Shown piece by piece: positions 42,822 through 51,364 of a DNA stretch of 64,000 bases (position 1 is its first letter; the number at the start of each line of letters is the position of its first letter). The DNA is from Nocardia arizonensis (lineage in GTDB: Bacteria; Actinomycetota; Actinomycetes; Mycobacteriales; Mycobacteriaceae). The position numbers and the translations under genes are program-made. The stretch covers positions 1 to 64,000 of the forward strand of contig NZ_LGYZ01000036.1 of NCBI RefSeq assembly GCF_001310275.1. The letters run 5' to 3'. The notes under the pieces are model-generated. The model saw nothing but the letters and a program-made list of their open reading frames with translations, ran no database searches and was not told the origin of the DNA.

Positions 42822-44033
42822 CTACGGCAGGGCGAGGTCGAGGACGGTCAGCGCGAGGTGTTGGGCCGCGTCGGGATGTCCCATCGCTCGGGCTCTGCCT
42901 GACATGGCCTCTCGTTCGGTGGGCGCGGCCAGCAGCGGGAACAGGTTGTCGCGCAGGTCTTGAGCGGTTGGCGTGATGCCGATCGAACGGGCAGCGCCGT
43001 GCTCGGCGAGGTAGGTGGCGTTGCGGAGCTGTTCGCCACCGACCGAGTGCGGGTAGGGGATCAGAACCGAAGGCTTGCCGAGCGTTGTCAGTTCGGCGAG
43101 TGTTCCGGCCCCGGAACGAGATACGACGACATCGGCGAGGGCCAGGACGTCGGGAAGCTCGGTGCCGATGAATTCGCGAACCTGGTAGCGGGCTGCCAAC
43201 GCCCCGAGCAGGGTGGCCGCGTGGCGGCTTACCTCGTCGTGGGAGTTGCGGCCGCACTGGTGGATGACATTGGCGACGGGCAGTAGTTCGGGCAGGAGGG
43301 CGGCGATGAGGTCGTTGATCTGGCGCGCGCCCTGTGCGCCGCCGGTGACGTAGACGGTGGGCAGACTCGGGTCGTGGCCGCTCCATTCAAGGGCCTTGAT
43401 CGCCGCTTGCGGGTCGCCGTTGGCGAGTTCCGGACGGATGGGATTGCCCGTGACCACGGTGCGGGCGCGCAGCCTGGCGGGTACGACCTGCACCGATGCA
43501 TAGGAACTCAACGCGATCCGGTCCGCGACGCGGGCCAGCAGCGCGTTGGCCGCGCCGAGGCCGGTGGTCTGTTCGTGGATGACCAGCGGTACCCGGTGGC
43601 GGCGCAGTCGCGCGGCCATGCCTATCGGCGCCGAGACGTACCCTCCGGTGGTGAGGACCGCATGGGGTCGTCGTGCGGTGACCAACGCGCGGGCGGCGAG
43701 GACCGACAGCGGTACCTGGACCGCGTCGCGCAGGTTCGCGGTGTTGAGCATCTTGAGCGGGTTGCGGTCCCGGCGAAGCTTGCCCGCGCGCACCGCGGCG
43801 AATTCGATCCCGTGTTCGGTGGCGACTCGTTCTTCCAGCGAATCGGGGGTGCCGACCCAGAGAATCTCGATATCGGTGTCGGCTTCGATGGCGAGGGTGC
43901 GTAGCGCGCGGACAGCGGATGCGGCGGGATAGGTGTGCCCGCCCGTGCCGCCCCCGGCGACGATCACGGTGACCGGACCGTGTGCGGTCAGTCGGCGAAG
44001 TATCGAGGGACGGTCGGGAAGGGTGGGGTCCAC
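42822..44033 (-). CDS. MurG-like glycosyltransferase (GT28)
   Basis: 403-aa glycosyltransferase. The GT-B N-domain signature VIVAGGGTGGHTYPA and the strand ILWVGTPDSLEE, then VLTTGGYVSAPIGMAA and VIHEQTTGLGAANALLAR; in the C-domain TGGAQGARQIND, SRSGAGTLAELTTLGKPSVLIPYPHS and GGEQLRNATYLAE (UDP-binding). This is the same family as MurG, which adds GlcNAc to lipid I. It does not lie in a division/cell-wall cluster, so it is probably a specialised paralogue that uses a UDP-sugar on another acceptor. It carries about 20 extra N-terminal residues; a GTG at VTVIVAGGG is an alternative start. Confidence 0.85.
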   Translation of the reverse strand: MDPTLPDRPSILRRLTAHGPVTVIVAGGGTGGHTYPAASAVRALRTLAIEADTDIEILWVGTPDSLEERVATEHGIEFAAVRAGKLRRDRNPLKMLNTANLRDAVQVPLSVLAARALVTARRPHAVLTTGGYVSAPIGMAARLRRHRVPLVIHEQTTGLGAANALLARVADRIALSSYASVQVVPARLRARTVVTGNPIRPELANGDPQAAIKALEWSGHDPSLPTVYVTGGAQGARQINDLIAALLPELLPVANVIHQCGRNSHDEVSRHAATLLGALAARYQVREFIGTELPDVLALADVVVSRSGAGTLAELTTLGKPSVLIPYPHSVGGEQLRNATYLAEHGAARSIGITPTAQDLRDNLFPLLAAPTEREAMSGRARAMGHPDAAQHLALTVLDLALP

Positions 44034-44045
44034 GGCGCTCCTGGA

Positions 44046-44318
44046 TCAGGTGTCGGAATGAGCTGGTGTCGGCGGGTTCTCGCCCACTGTGCCGGGTTCG
44101 AGCCCGGAACCGGTGAGGCGGGGCCGTCGCAGCAGATCGGCCATTCGGAGTTTGGTCAACATGCGTCCGGCTCCGCGTGGGTCGGCACCGAATTGGGACA
44201 AGTAGCCCTCGACGGTGCTGTCCACAATCCAAGTCCGCAAGGGTCGCAGCAGATGTGCGTAGGCCACGTTAGCGAGTTCCTGACGGGCCTGACGGGTGAG
44301 TCCGGGATCGACGCTCAT
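44046..44318 (-). CDS. small protein upstream of the MurG-like gene
   Basis: 90 aa from ATG 44318: MSVDPGLTRQARQELANVAY..., with LRTWIVDSTVEGYLSQFGAD and an end ENPPTPAHSDT. Helical N-terminal half. 12 nt before the glycosyltransferase, so they are probably cotranscribed. No family recognised. A fragment of this gene recurs at 42763. Confidence 0.55.
   Translation of the reverse strand: MSVDPGLTRQARQELANVAYAHLLRPLRTWIVDSTVEGYLSQFGADPRGAGRMLTKLRMADLLRRPRLTGSGLEPGTVGENPPTPAHSDT
44217..44241. repeat. 25-nt repeat, copy 2 (in the 44046 gene)
   Basis: GCTGTCCACAATCCAAGTCC then GCAAG; 23 of 25 bases equal copy 1 at 42763-42787. The two direct copies bracket the MurG-like gene. Confidence 0.75.
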
Positions 44319-44435
44319 CGCCTCAGGTGCAATACGGGTTACCTCCCCCACAGCGGTGATGGGGAATCGGTCGGTCTTCTAGCTATATCGATGACGGTCG
44401 GTTGGGCAAATCAACATCGTGTTTTGAACCGATCG

Positions 44436-45314
44436 TCACTGCGGCGGACGCGCGTTGTGCTCAAGATGGGAGAGCGACGCTGTGCCGGGTATCGGGAGGA
44501 TCACTGGCGACTGCTCAAGCAACCATTGCAGATACATGGCCACGGTTTCCCCATCCTTGAGTCGAGCCACCTGCGCACCAGCGGCAAGCGGAGCGTAGGG
44601 CACGAACGCGATCCGGTTTTTCGTGCAGTGACGGAGCACGTCGTGGTCGGGTTCGGTGCGGTTGAACCGATTCTGCACCGCTGCGATCGGGGTGATTCTG
44701 CGCGCCGCTTCGATCTGTTCCACGGTCACCTTCGACAGGCCGATGTAGCGGATCTTGCCTTGTTCGCGTAGGGAATCGAGGCATCCGATCTGGTCTTCCA
44801 GCGGCACGTGTGGGTCGATGCGGTGCAGGTAGTAGAGGTCGATACAGTCGAGGTCGAGGCGTCGTAGGCTCATTTCCACGCATTGGCGTAGGTATTCAGG
44901 CCGACCGACGGGGCTCCACTGGTTTGGTCCCTGCCTCGTCATACCGCCCTTGGTTGCGATCAGAAGGTGGTCCGGATAGGGATGTAACGCCGTGTGGATC
45001 AAGTTCTCGGCGATGTACGGACCGTAGGCGTCGGCCGTATCGAGGTGGTTTATTCCGAGGTCGACAGCGCGCCGGAGGATTCGCACCGCACCACCGATGT
45101 CGCCGGGATCGCCCCAGTGGCCGGGGCCAGTGAGTTGCATGGTGCCGTAGCCAATTCGGTTGACTGATATATCGCTACCGATCGTGAAGCGACTACTCGT
45201 CGTGGCGGGCGCGGTACCCACGACGGCGGTCTGTCCGCTTTCCTCGGTGGGAATCGACGTGGCAGTTGGTTCGGTGGCCTGCGACTCAGGCGCCGTGGTC
45301 TTCGGTGATTCCAT
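44436..45314 (-). CDS. aldo/keto reductase
   Basis: 292-aa AKR that uses NADPH to reduce a carbonyl. TIM-barrel landmarks: DTADAYG with Asp and Tyr55-type catalytic Tyr, ATKGG with Lys, YYLHRIDPHVPLEDQ (His), IGLSKVTVEQIEAA and a C-terminal VILPIPGTASLSHLEHN. An extra Ser/Thr/Ala-rich start of about 40 residues precedes the barrel. The ATG overlaps the end of the P-loop kinase gene, so both belong to one operon with the exonuclease and radical SAM genes. Confidence 0.9.
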   Translation of the reverse strand: MESPKTTAPESQATEPTATSIPTEESGQTAVVGTAPATTSSRFTIGSDISVNRIGYGTMQLTGPGHWGDPGDIGGAVRILRRAVDLGINHLDTADAYGPYIAENLIHTALHPYPDHLLIATKGGMTRQGPNQWSPVGRPEYLRQCVEMSLRRLDLDCIDLYYLHRIDPHVPLEDQIGCLDSLREQGKIRYIGLSKVTVEQIEAARRITPIAAVQNRFNRTEPDHDVLRHCTKNRIAFVPYAPLAAGAQVARLKDGETVAMYLQWLLEQSPVILPIPGTASLSHLEHNARPPQ

Positions 45315-45906
45315 CGAGGCGCCCTTCGATGACAGCGGACACTTCCACGAGCGCCCGATCGTGATCGTCGGCGGACAAGGTGTCATGGGTGATTCCGAGT
45401 CGTTCACCGACCTTGGCGATATGCCGGTCAACGAGCGCGCGAAACGCCAGGTCGGTGCCGCGCGGCTTGCTGAGATCCAGCGGGATCGTCGGGTCGAGCA
45501 CCGTACGGAGCACCAGGTCGTAGTTGCGGATGTGCCCCGTGACCATCGCTTCGAGCTGGCCGATGTTGGCTGGATTCGGCTGCTCACCACGATATTCGAG
45601 CGCGGCTTCGTAGTACCCCAGCGCATCGGAGACCGGCCGGTCGACCAAGACCACGTCGGCTTGTGTCCAGGTTTGCGCTTCCAGTGACATGCCGCGGGAG
45701 ATGATCCACAGGGTGGACACCCAGGTGTGTCTGTCGAGGATGGGCAGTCCTTGCGCCGCCGCTTCTGCCCCGAGGTCAGCGACGACGGCGACGTCGATCC
45801 GGTCGCGGTGCAGACGATCGGCAAGGCGCTGAAGGAAGGTGCTCTTGCCCGTCGAGTGCGTGCCGGTCACCGCGATCGTGACCGGCCGCACGAAGTCGGT
45901 GCTCAC
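45286..45906 (-). CDS. P-loop kinase/ATPase (AAA_28, NadR-like)
   Basis: 206-aa protein with Walker A VTGTHSTGKSTFLQRL (about 13-24) and DVVLVDRPVSDALGYY as the Walker B/lid region, as in NadR-type kinases (AAA_28). Such enzymes phosphorylate ribosyl-nicotinamide or related small molecules; here the substrate is unknown. The GTG overlaps the exonuclease stop as GTGA. The C-terminus overlaps the aldo/keto reductase start. Confidence 0.8.
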   Translation of the reverse strand: MSTDFVRPVTIAVTGTHSTGKSTFLQRLADRLHRDRIDVAVVADLGAEAAAQGLPILDRHTWVSTLWIISRGMSLEAQTWTQADVVLVDRPVSDALGYYEAALEYRGEQPNPANIGQLEAMVTGHIRNYDLVLRTVLDPTIPLDLSKPRGTDLAFRALVDRHIAKVGERLGITHDTLSADDHDRALVEVSAVIEGRLDGITEDHGA

Positions 45907-46517
45907 CACAGCCGTTCCTGAGCTTCTCTCGGTGCCACGAACTCGGCCGGGGCCGCTGCCTGCACGATCTCGTCCCACTCGTATCCGCTGTCGGTGACGA
46001 GCCGGGCGAAGAGCTGCCAGGCCGCCCAGGTATCCCATCCGGCGCGGTGGTGTCCCTGTTCGTTGACCGCTGTGGTGTCCAGGCTCGCGTGTGTGACGAG
46101 TTTGTCCAGGCTGTAGCCGGGCAGGCCGGGCCATACCGCCTTGGCGAACCGCAGCGTGTCGAGCACGAGTGGTGGGGTCCACTCCGGAAGATGTTCCGAA
46201 ACGACGCGTCGCTCGAGGTTCGCGTTGTGCGCGACGAGAACTCGGTCCTCCAGCGCACCTGCGATTTGTTCGGCGACTTCCGCCCACCTAGGGCAGTCGG
46301 CGACGTCGGCGTTGGTGATGCCGTGGACCTTGCGGGTCACGATGGGGGTGATCGGTCGCTCAGGTCGTATCAACCAGGACCGGATATCTGCGACATCGAC
46401 CGTCTGGCCGGAGATCGCGAGGACCGCGATCTCGATGATCTCGGGAGGAGTCTGCCCGTTGCCTTCGACATCGACAACGGCGAAGTCCCTGCCGTGCAGT
46501 ACATTCGGAACAATCAT
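45903..46517 (-). CDS. DEDDh 3'-5' exonuclease (DnaQ-like)
   Basis: 204-aa exonuclease. Exo I FAVVDVEGNG (Asp, Glu), Exo II around VLVAHNANLERRV with Asn, Exo III HHRAGWDTWAA with His and Asp; VHGITNADV also present. AGGAGG lies 9 nt before ATG 46517, which overlaps the radical SAM stop. Standalone DnaQ-like enzymes process RNA or DNA ends; in this unit it may act on a nucleotide-linked product or on nucleic acid in defence. That remains open. Confidence 0.85.
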   Translation of the reverse strand: MIVPNVLHGRDFAVVDVEGNGQTPPEIIEIAVLAISGQTVDVADIRSWLIRPERPITPIVTRKVHGITNADVADCPRWAEVAEQIAGALEDRVLVAHNANLERRVVSEHLPEWTPPLVLDTLRFAKAVWPGLPGYSLDKLVTHASLDTTAVNEQGHHRAGWDTWAAWQLFARLVTDSGYEWDEIVQAAAPAEFVAPREAQERLW

Positions 46518-47707
46518 CGTGCTGCCTCCTGGTCGGTCCATCCGATATCGGCCCGTCCGTGACGGCCGATATGGTGTGGGCGATGACGGTCGTTGACCTG
46601 ATATCCGAGATTGTGCTGGAGGAAGTTGCGCCTCCCTTCGGGCAGCCCCTCCACGATCACCGCCCTGTCGGTGATCTCCAGCATGCGGCCACCCAGACGC
46701 TCGACCCATGCCGTGGTCGGCTCCAGATCCGGGCGACGCCAATCTACGGCGCATCGTTGAACCTGCGCGAGCGGGCAGATATCACACAGCTCGCGGACAC
46801 CGTAGTGACCGTTGTAGTCAGCGACCCCGTGCGCGTAGGTCACGCCGCATGAGGTCTTGCGGAACAGCGGCGACCCGAATCCGCTGCTGTGCACGAGAAT
46901 CCGTTGCTCAAGCCGTTCAGGGAATATCTTGCGAGAAGGCCCCTCATCGTAGAGTTCCGGTAGACCATTGGTGATGTAGTACTCCCGGATCTGGTCTTTG
47001 AAGAACAGACCGGTGAATACCGTGGCGTGAGCGTGGTGGGACAGATCGCGAGCCCGCTCGAGGTGGCTATCGGAGTCGTTGAGTCCCGGAACGATGGGCC
47101 GCCAGTACAGGATGACTCGGTAGTTCTCGGCGTACTCGAACGCGGTCCGAAGGGACGTCGCCGCGATGTCGGAGTCGACCGGTTCGATCCGCGAATCGTC
47201 TATTCCGGAGTGGGTGACCAGGATGGTCAAGCGAATATTGCTGAAGCTGTTCAGGACAGCGCAGTCCTCCGGCTCGATCCGCCAGCGCGTGATCACCAGG
47301 ACATGGTTGGTGATTCCCTGGTCATCGAGCAGCCGCAACATATCGAGCGTATGCGGCTTCACGGCGGGCAGCATCGGGTCCGTCGCCCGATTGAGGAGTT
47401 GAATCGGCGTTACGTGCGGTCGAAAATGTTTGTTGCGCAATAGCATTCGCGCCGCAGTGGGCTCGTCCATAATACGTCGGGGCACCTTCATTTCGTAGTT
47501 GCCGAATGTATGGCGCACGCAGTATGTGCAATCGAGTGGACAACCGACGATCCAGTTGAGGCTCAGACCGCTCTTCCGGTAGTCGATCACCCGTTGCAGG
47601 CGCGGGTCGAGCGCCATGAGTTGGGCAGGCGACAGGATTGGCAGTGGCCGTCGTGTGGATGCTCGAGCGTCGGACTCGGCGCTCATCGGCTCTCGGGGAT
47701 TGCTCAT
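46514..47707 (-). CDS. radical SAM enzyme (spore-photoproduct-lyase-like)
   Basis: 397-aa radical SAM protein. The cluster motif CPLDCTYC (C-x3-C-x2-C; Cys56, 60, 63) is intact, preceded by YRKSGLSLNWIVG. The body follows a partial TIM barrel with LVTHSGIDDSRIEP and VILYWRPIVPGLNDS. A second cysteine group CDICPLAQVQRC near residue 300 may bind an auxiliary Fe-S cluster. Resembles the SPL-like branch. Start at ATG 47707 with AAGGA 7 nt upstream; ATG 47722 is the alternative. First gene of a probable operon that runs through the exonuclease, kinase and aldo/keto reductase by overlaps. Confidence 0.85.
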   Translation of the reverse strand: MSNPREPMSAESDARASTRRPLPILSPAQLMALDPRLQRVIDYRKSGLSLNWIVGCPLDCTYCVRHTFGNYEMKVPRRIMDEPTAARMLLRNKHFRPHVTPIQLLNRATDPMLPAVKPHTLDMLRLLDDQGITNHVLVITRWRIEPEDCAVLNSFSNIRLTILVTHSGIDDSRIEPVDSDIAATSLRTAFEYAENYRVILYWRPIVPGLNDSDSHLERARDLSHHAHATVFTGLFFKDQIREYYITNGLPELYDEGPSRKIFPERLEQRILVHSSGFGSPLFRKTSCGVTYAHGVADYNGHYGVRELCDICPLAQVQRCAVDWRRPDLEPTTAWVERLGGRMLEITDRAVIVEGLPEGRRNFLQHNLGYQVNDRHRPHHIGRHGRADIGWTDQEAAR

Positions 47708-47977
47708 CTCAGCGTCCTTCATGTGAGGCGAGATCGACTGCGCTTCGACCTGTTGCGGCGATGCAATGGCCGCTTGGTCGGCAGCCGAGACCGGGGGTGG
47801 ACGACCGGCGCTGCCAGTCCTCGGGCCTCCGCGGCTGGTCGCTGCGGTCCGAATCAGTCTGGAGCGTCGGGCTTCTGGATCGATTTCAGCAACGGGTCCC
47901 CTCGGGACATAGCGGCCACTGCACAGCCAGGCCACGTCAGCGACGGCCCGCAGACACCTCGCGCATATTCTGGCGGC
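47708..47977. promoter_or_regulatory. divergent promoter region, radical SAM unit / HAD gene
   Basis: 270 nt between two divergent genes. The promoters of both must be here. No palindrome or clear hexamers could be singled out. Confidence 0.4.
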
Positions 47978-48661
47978 ATGACGATTGAGGCTGTGTTTTT
48001 CGATGTCGGCGAGGTTCTGGTTGACGAAACCAGAGAGTATGGCACGTGGGCGGACTGGCTAGGAGTTCCCCGGCACACGTTCTCAGCCGCCTTCGGTGCC
48101 GTCATTGCCCAAGGTAAGGACTACCGCGAGACCTTCCAGCTATTCCGACCGGGCTTCGATCTTGCTACCGAGAGGGAGCGTCGCGCCGAGGCAGGCCAGC
48201 CCGAGTGGTTTGGCGAGGAGGACCTGTATCCAGATGTTCGCCCGTGTCTGTCCGAACTTCGCGCCCAGGGCCTGAAGGTCGGCATCGCGGGGAATCAGAC
48301 CACTCGAGCAGAAGGCATCCTCCGGGACCTGAACCTGCCGACCGATGTACTCGGCACCTCGGACAGTTGGGGTGCGAGCAAGCCCTCGTTGTCGTTCTTC
48401 GAGCGACTGATCACCGAGGCGGCAGTCCCGGCCGAGAAAATCCTCTACGTCGGAGATCGTGTCGACAACGATCTACGACCGGCGATCGAACTCGGCATCA
48501 GCGCCGCGGTGATCCGGCGAGGACCGTGGGGGCACATTCTTCGTGGTGAGACCGCGCACAGCATATTGGGGGTGGACATCGATCACCTCAGCCTGTTCCA
48601 CCTGGACAGCCTCGCCGAGCTGCCCGAATTGGTGCGCAAACACAACGAGCACCAGGGCTGA
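47978..48661 (+). CDS. HAD-family hydrolase
   Basis: 227-aa phosphatase-like protein: motif I FFDVGEVLVDE (Asp-x-Gly, second Asp replaced by Gly), motif II GIAGNQTT, motif III Lys in GASKPSLSFF, motif IV VGDRVDNDLRPA. In the classical family motif I is DxDx; here DVGEV has Gly at the +2 position, as in several HAD subgroups. It could dephosphorylate a sugar or nucleotide, in keeping with the neighbouring cluster. Converges with the XRE gene; the two stops are adjacent. Confidence 0.85.
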   Translation: MTIEAVFFDVGEVLVDETREYGTWADWLGVPRHTFSAAFGAVIAQGKDYRETFQLFRPGFDLATERERRAEAGQPEWFGEEDLYPDVRPCLSELRAQGLKVGIAGNQTTRAEGILRDLNLPTDVLGTSDSWGASKPSLSFFERLITEAAVPAEKILYVGDRVDNDLRPAIELGISAAVIRRGPWGHILRGETAHSILGVDIDHLSLFHLDSLAELPELVRKHNEHQG

Positions 48662-50023
48662 TCAGGAGCCGGTGACAGGCGGATCGAGTTCGTTCGCCCG
48701 TTGGGCGAGTTCGGCACCACCGCGTGTGCCGTTGAGAGCGCGCTGAACCGCCGGGATGCGCTCGTAAGCAGTCCGATAGAAGTTGGACTCCAGCTCAGCG
48801 CAAGCTTGCTGCGCGATAGTCCCAGCGTGGTCAGCATCGGAGATCGCGTGAGCCGCAGCCAGATCGAACAGCAAGACGCTGCGCTGCTTGTCGGCCTGAC
48901 GATCGAGCTGACGCAGCGCCTTGTCGAGCCAACGAACGGCCGAGTCATGCTGTCCGGCAAGAAGCGCGACGTTCCCCGCGAACCCAGCCAGACGGGTTTC
49001 GTTGAAAAAGTCCAGGCGTTCAGTGTCCACACCACCGGTACCCAAGGCGTCCTCGGCTTGCCGAATCCGCTCGCTCGCCGAAGTCGCCGCACCAGTTCTG
49101 GCGTGAATCTCGGCCGAAACGCAATGCAGCCATGCTCGCATGAGGGGTCCGCTGTCATATCGGGCATGCGCTTGTGACACGTCCAGAAGCTGCCTCGCGG
49201 CGACAGCATTCCCCGCGAATCCCGGAAGGAATGCATGGTGAGCAGCGATCATGGCCGCCAAGGAATGGTCGCCGCACTGCGCGACGGCCGATTCGGCGTA
49301 GGTGATACACCGCTCAGCGAGCGAGGCATGGCCCAGATCGAAGAAGGCCAGTCGTGCAGACAGGAGCGCCGACTCCGCGACCGCGGCTGCGAGCTCGTTG
49401 CCATCCTTGAGCGACTCCGGTGACGCAGCGAGCAATTGAGTACCGAGCCGGAGGTGACTGAGAACCGCATCTAGCAAGACGGCCGGTTCGCTGGCCCAAT
49501 ACATTTCGCGCTGAGTAGCGGTGATCTTTCGGTATGCGGCGACGGCTTGGGGATCGCGTTGCCTACCCGGCTGATGCCAGGCCGCGTCCGCCTCGCCCAC
49601 CATCGCAGACGCGGCGACCGGCGACATGCCCGCTGCCAGAAGCGCAGTCAAGAACTGCTGTCGGCCGAAGCCTGCTCCTTTGTCAGCCATCATCAACCTC
49701 CTCAATTCAACGAGCATCTCAGATCCTGGACGGTCGGTTTCGTCCGGGCGCATGGCTAGCTCGTCCGGAGTGAGTAGCCCGAGATCGGCAGCCGGAAATC
49801 CGAACACCAACACGAGATGCTTACGGAATCGCGGCTCCGGCCAACGGTCCCCTGACTCCCATCGCCGTGCGGTATCCGCCGTCAGTCCGGTGTCAGTTTC
49901 GCCGTGTGCCTTCATGCTCAACGAAATCTGACGAACCAGCTCCTCTCTGCTCCACCCCTTCTGTAGCCGCTGCCAAGCCAACCGCTTATTCGGCGGATAG
50001 CGCCTGTTGCCAACCGTGCTCAT
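48662..50023 (-). CDS. XRE-family regulator with TPR-like repeats
   Basis: 453-aa protein from ATG 50023. N-terminal XRE-type HTH (LAWQRLQKGWSREELVRQI ... TADTARRWESGDRWPEP), then a long helical repeat region with paired helices (LAERCITYAESAVAQCGDHS, ALLAGQHDSAVRWLDKALRQ). This is the NsdA/transcriptional-regulator type abundant in Nocardia and Streptomyces, thought to sense a small molecule or peptide with the repeats. It may control the radical SAM unit or the divergent plus-strand operon. Confidence 0.85.
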   Translation of the reverse strand: MSTVGNRRYPPNKRLAWQRLQKGWSREELVRQISLSMKAHGETDTGLTADTARRWESGDRWPEPRFRKHLVLVFGFPAADLGLLTPDELAMRPDETDRPGSEMLVELRRLMMADKGAGFGRQQFLTALLAAGMSPVAASAMVGEADAAWHQPGRQRDPQAVAAYRKITATQREMYWASEPAVLLDAVLSHLRLGTQLLAASPESLKDGNELAAAVAESALLSARLAFFDLGHASLAERCITYAESAVAQCGDHSLAAMIAAHHAFLPGFAGNAVAARQLLDVSQAHARYDSGPLMRAWLHCVSAEIHARTGAATSASERIRQAEDALGTGGVDTERLDFFNETRLAGFAGNVALLAGQHDSAVRWLDKALRQLDRQADKQRSVLLFDLAAAHAISDADHAGTIAQQACAELESNFYRTAYERIPAVQRALNGTRGGAELAQRANELDPPVTGS

Positions 50024-50208
50024 AAGCCCCACACCCTCGGAATGCGATCGGATCAGCACCGAAAACGACACTGCCAGTTGTATGGCTGCGACACCAGACC
50101 ATCCGGGTCCTGGCTGGTCGTCGGCGGTGTTATGGCGGGTACTTCCCAACTACCGGGAACGGTGTTCTGGAACGTGAATCGTTCATCGACATCGAAGGAC
50201 CCTCCGTC
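50024..50208. promoter_or_regulatory. divergent control region of the XRE gene and plus-strand operon
   Basis: 185 nt. Contains TTCCC-AACTACC-GGGAA, a short inverted pair near 50147, and CCAGACC...GGTCCTGG-type words, which could be operators for the adjacent XRE protein. No firm promoter hexamers. Confidence 0.4.
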
Positions 50209-50430
50209 ATGGCAATTTCCCGCTCTCCAGACGATTACGAACCAGTTCTCGCAATTTGGGTTGAAGTAGTGAGCGCCGAGGATGTCGCTGGCGCAGCTGC
50301 GGCGGTAGTGGCGTTTGGCGAGGGAGCCGCTCGCGGGCACCGAGTCGCCGCTGCGGAGCTCGCGGACCTCGATGCCGAGTTGGCCGCGCTCACGCAGGCT
50401 GTGTCGGACGCCCAGCTGGCGGTGTCATGA
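50209..50430 (+). CDS. small helical protein
   Basis: 73-aa protein, Ala-rich and helical (DVAGAAAAVVAFGEGAARGH), first gene of a plus-strand unit and preceded by GAAGGACC. Its stop overlaps the next gene (ATGATG). No family recognised. Confidence 0.6.
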   Translation: MAISRSPDDYEPVLAIWVEVVSAEDVAGAAAAVVAFGEGAARGHRVAAAELADLDAELAALTQAVSDAQLAVS

Positions 50431-50903
50431 TGTTCGAGAGTTGTCACAGCGTCAGCGAGGTCGCCGCTCTGTATCAGCGGTTGGGGTTCTCCCAGGTGTC
50501 GTGTACGTTCAACCGGGTCTCGCTGGTCACATCTCCCGCTTTGGGAGCAGTGGTGATGCCAGAGGTGTCGGGGCGCAGTATCCGTGACCGGCTGCTCAAG
50601 CGGCGACAGGTCCATCCGGTGCCGGTATTGAGCTATGCGCGCCGTGGTCGAGACTGGGTTTTCCTCGTCGGCCCGCAGTGGGGCGGCGCCTACGGGACGA
50701 CCACCTTGGCGAGCTTGGCGGCGCGCGGGCTGCGGGTGTTGTCCGCTGGCGAGCGTATTTGGCTTCCGATGTCGGACAACCGTCTGGCCTGGTACTGGAT
50801 CACCGAACCGGAAAACGCCAGGTTGGTGCCATCACGAACGACGGTGATCTCCGCGTTTCGTGATCATCTTGAACAGACGCGCTCACAGTCAGCGGGAGTC
50901 TGA
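50427..50903 (+). CDS. hypothetical protein of Nocardia-type cluster
   Basis: 158 aa with VLSYARRGRDWVFLVGPQWGG and LRVLSAGERIWLPMSDNRLAW. The strand-rich core and the place before two DUF4254-like genes match gene groups found in Nocardia chromosomes as I recall them. Unknown function. Confidence 0.65.
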   Translation: MMFESCHSVSEVAALYQRLGFSQVSCTFNRVSLVTSPALGAVVMPEVSGRSIRDRLLKRRQVHPVPVLSYARRGRDWVFLVGPQWGGAYGTTTLASLAARGLRVLSAGERIWLPMSDNRLAWYWITEPENARLVPSRTTVISAFRDHLEQTRSQSAGV

Positions 50904-50905
50904 AA

Positions 50906-51364
50906 ATGGGCGCGGTCTCGCAGCGGTTTGTCGATCTGGTCCTACCGGCAGCTGAGGAACTGTGCGCGGCGATCCGCGGCGACCCGACGGTCGCGCACCC
51001 GCTGACCCGCATTGCCGCCGACTTCGGGCGGCTGTACCGGCGGACCGCGCCGGATCTGGACTGTGCAAGGCGTTGCGACAGGGACGAAATGGTGTTCGCT
51101 GTCGATACGTGGGCGGCGTCGCATCTCCCAGTGCCCCGGCCCGACGCTCGGGCACATACCGAGACCGTGGGCGCGGTGATCGACCGCCTGGCCCGTCTCC
51201 AGGTTCATGCCTGGACCCTGTTGATGACTGTGGACAACGTCGCCGACCCCCAGGTGCACGCGGCCTGGCACCGGCTGGCCGAACTCGTCGACAGCTACAC
51301 CGACCTCAACATCGGCCTGTCCCAGCGGGCGCTGCGGCTACCTGCCCTGGGAGACCGCTGGTGA
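50906..51364 (+). CDS. DUF4254-like protein, copy 1
   Basis: 152 aa. Resembles copy 2 (next gene): AAEELCAAIRGDPTVAHPL, RPDARAHTETVGAVIDRLARLQVHAW. Helical; function of the DUF4254 family is unknown. The stop overlaps the next GTG by 4 nt (GTGA). Confidence 0.7.
   Translation: MGAVSQRFVDLVLPAAEELCAAIRGDPTVAHPLTRIAADFGRLYRRTAPDLDCARRCDRDEMVFAVDTWAASHLPVPRPDARAHTETVGAVIDRLARLQVHAWTLLMTVDNVADPQVHAAWHRLAELVDSYTDLNIGLSQRALRLPALGDRW

Noticed and set aside
42822..44033. The housekeeping murG gene of peptidoglycan synthesis
   Set aside because: No mur, fts or mra genes lie nearby and the context is an accessory cluster; a second, essential copy should exist elsewhere.
45286..47707. The exonuclease and kinase as phage replication genes
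   Set aside because: They are coupled to an aldo/keto reductase and a radical SAM enzyme, not to phage genes, so a separate metabolic or defence unit is more likely.
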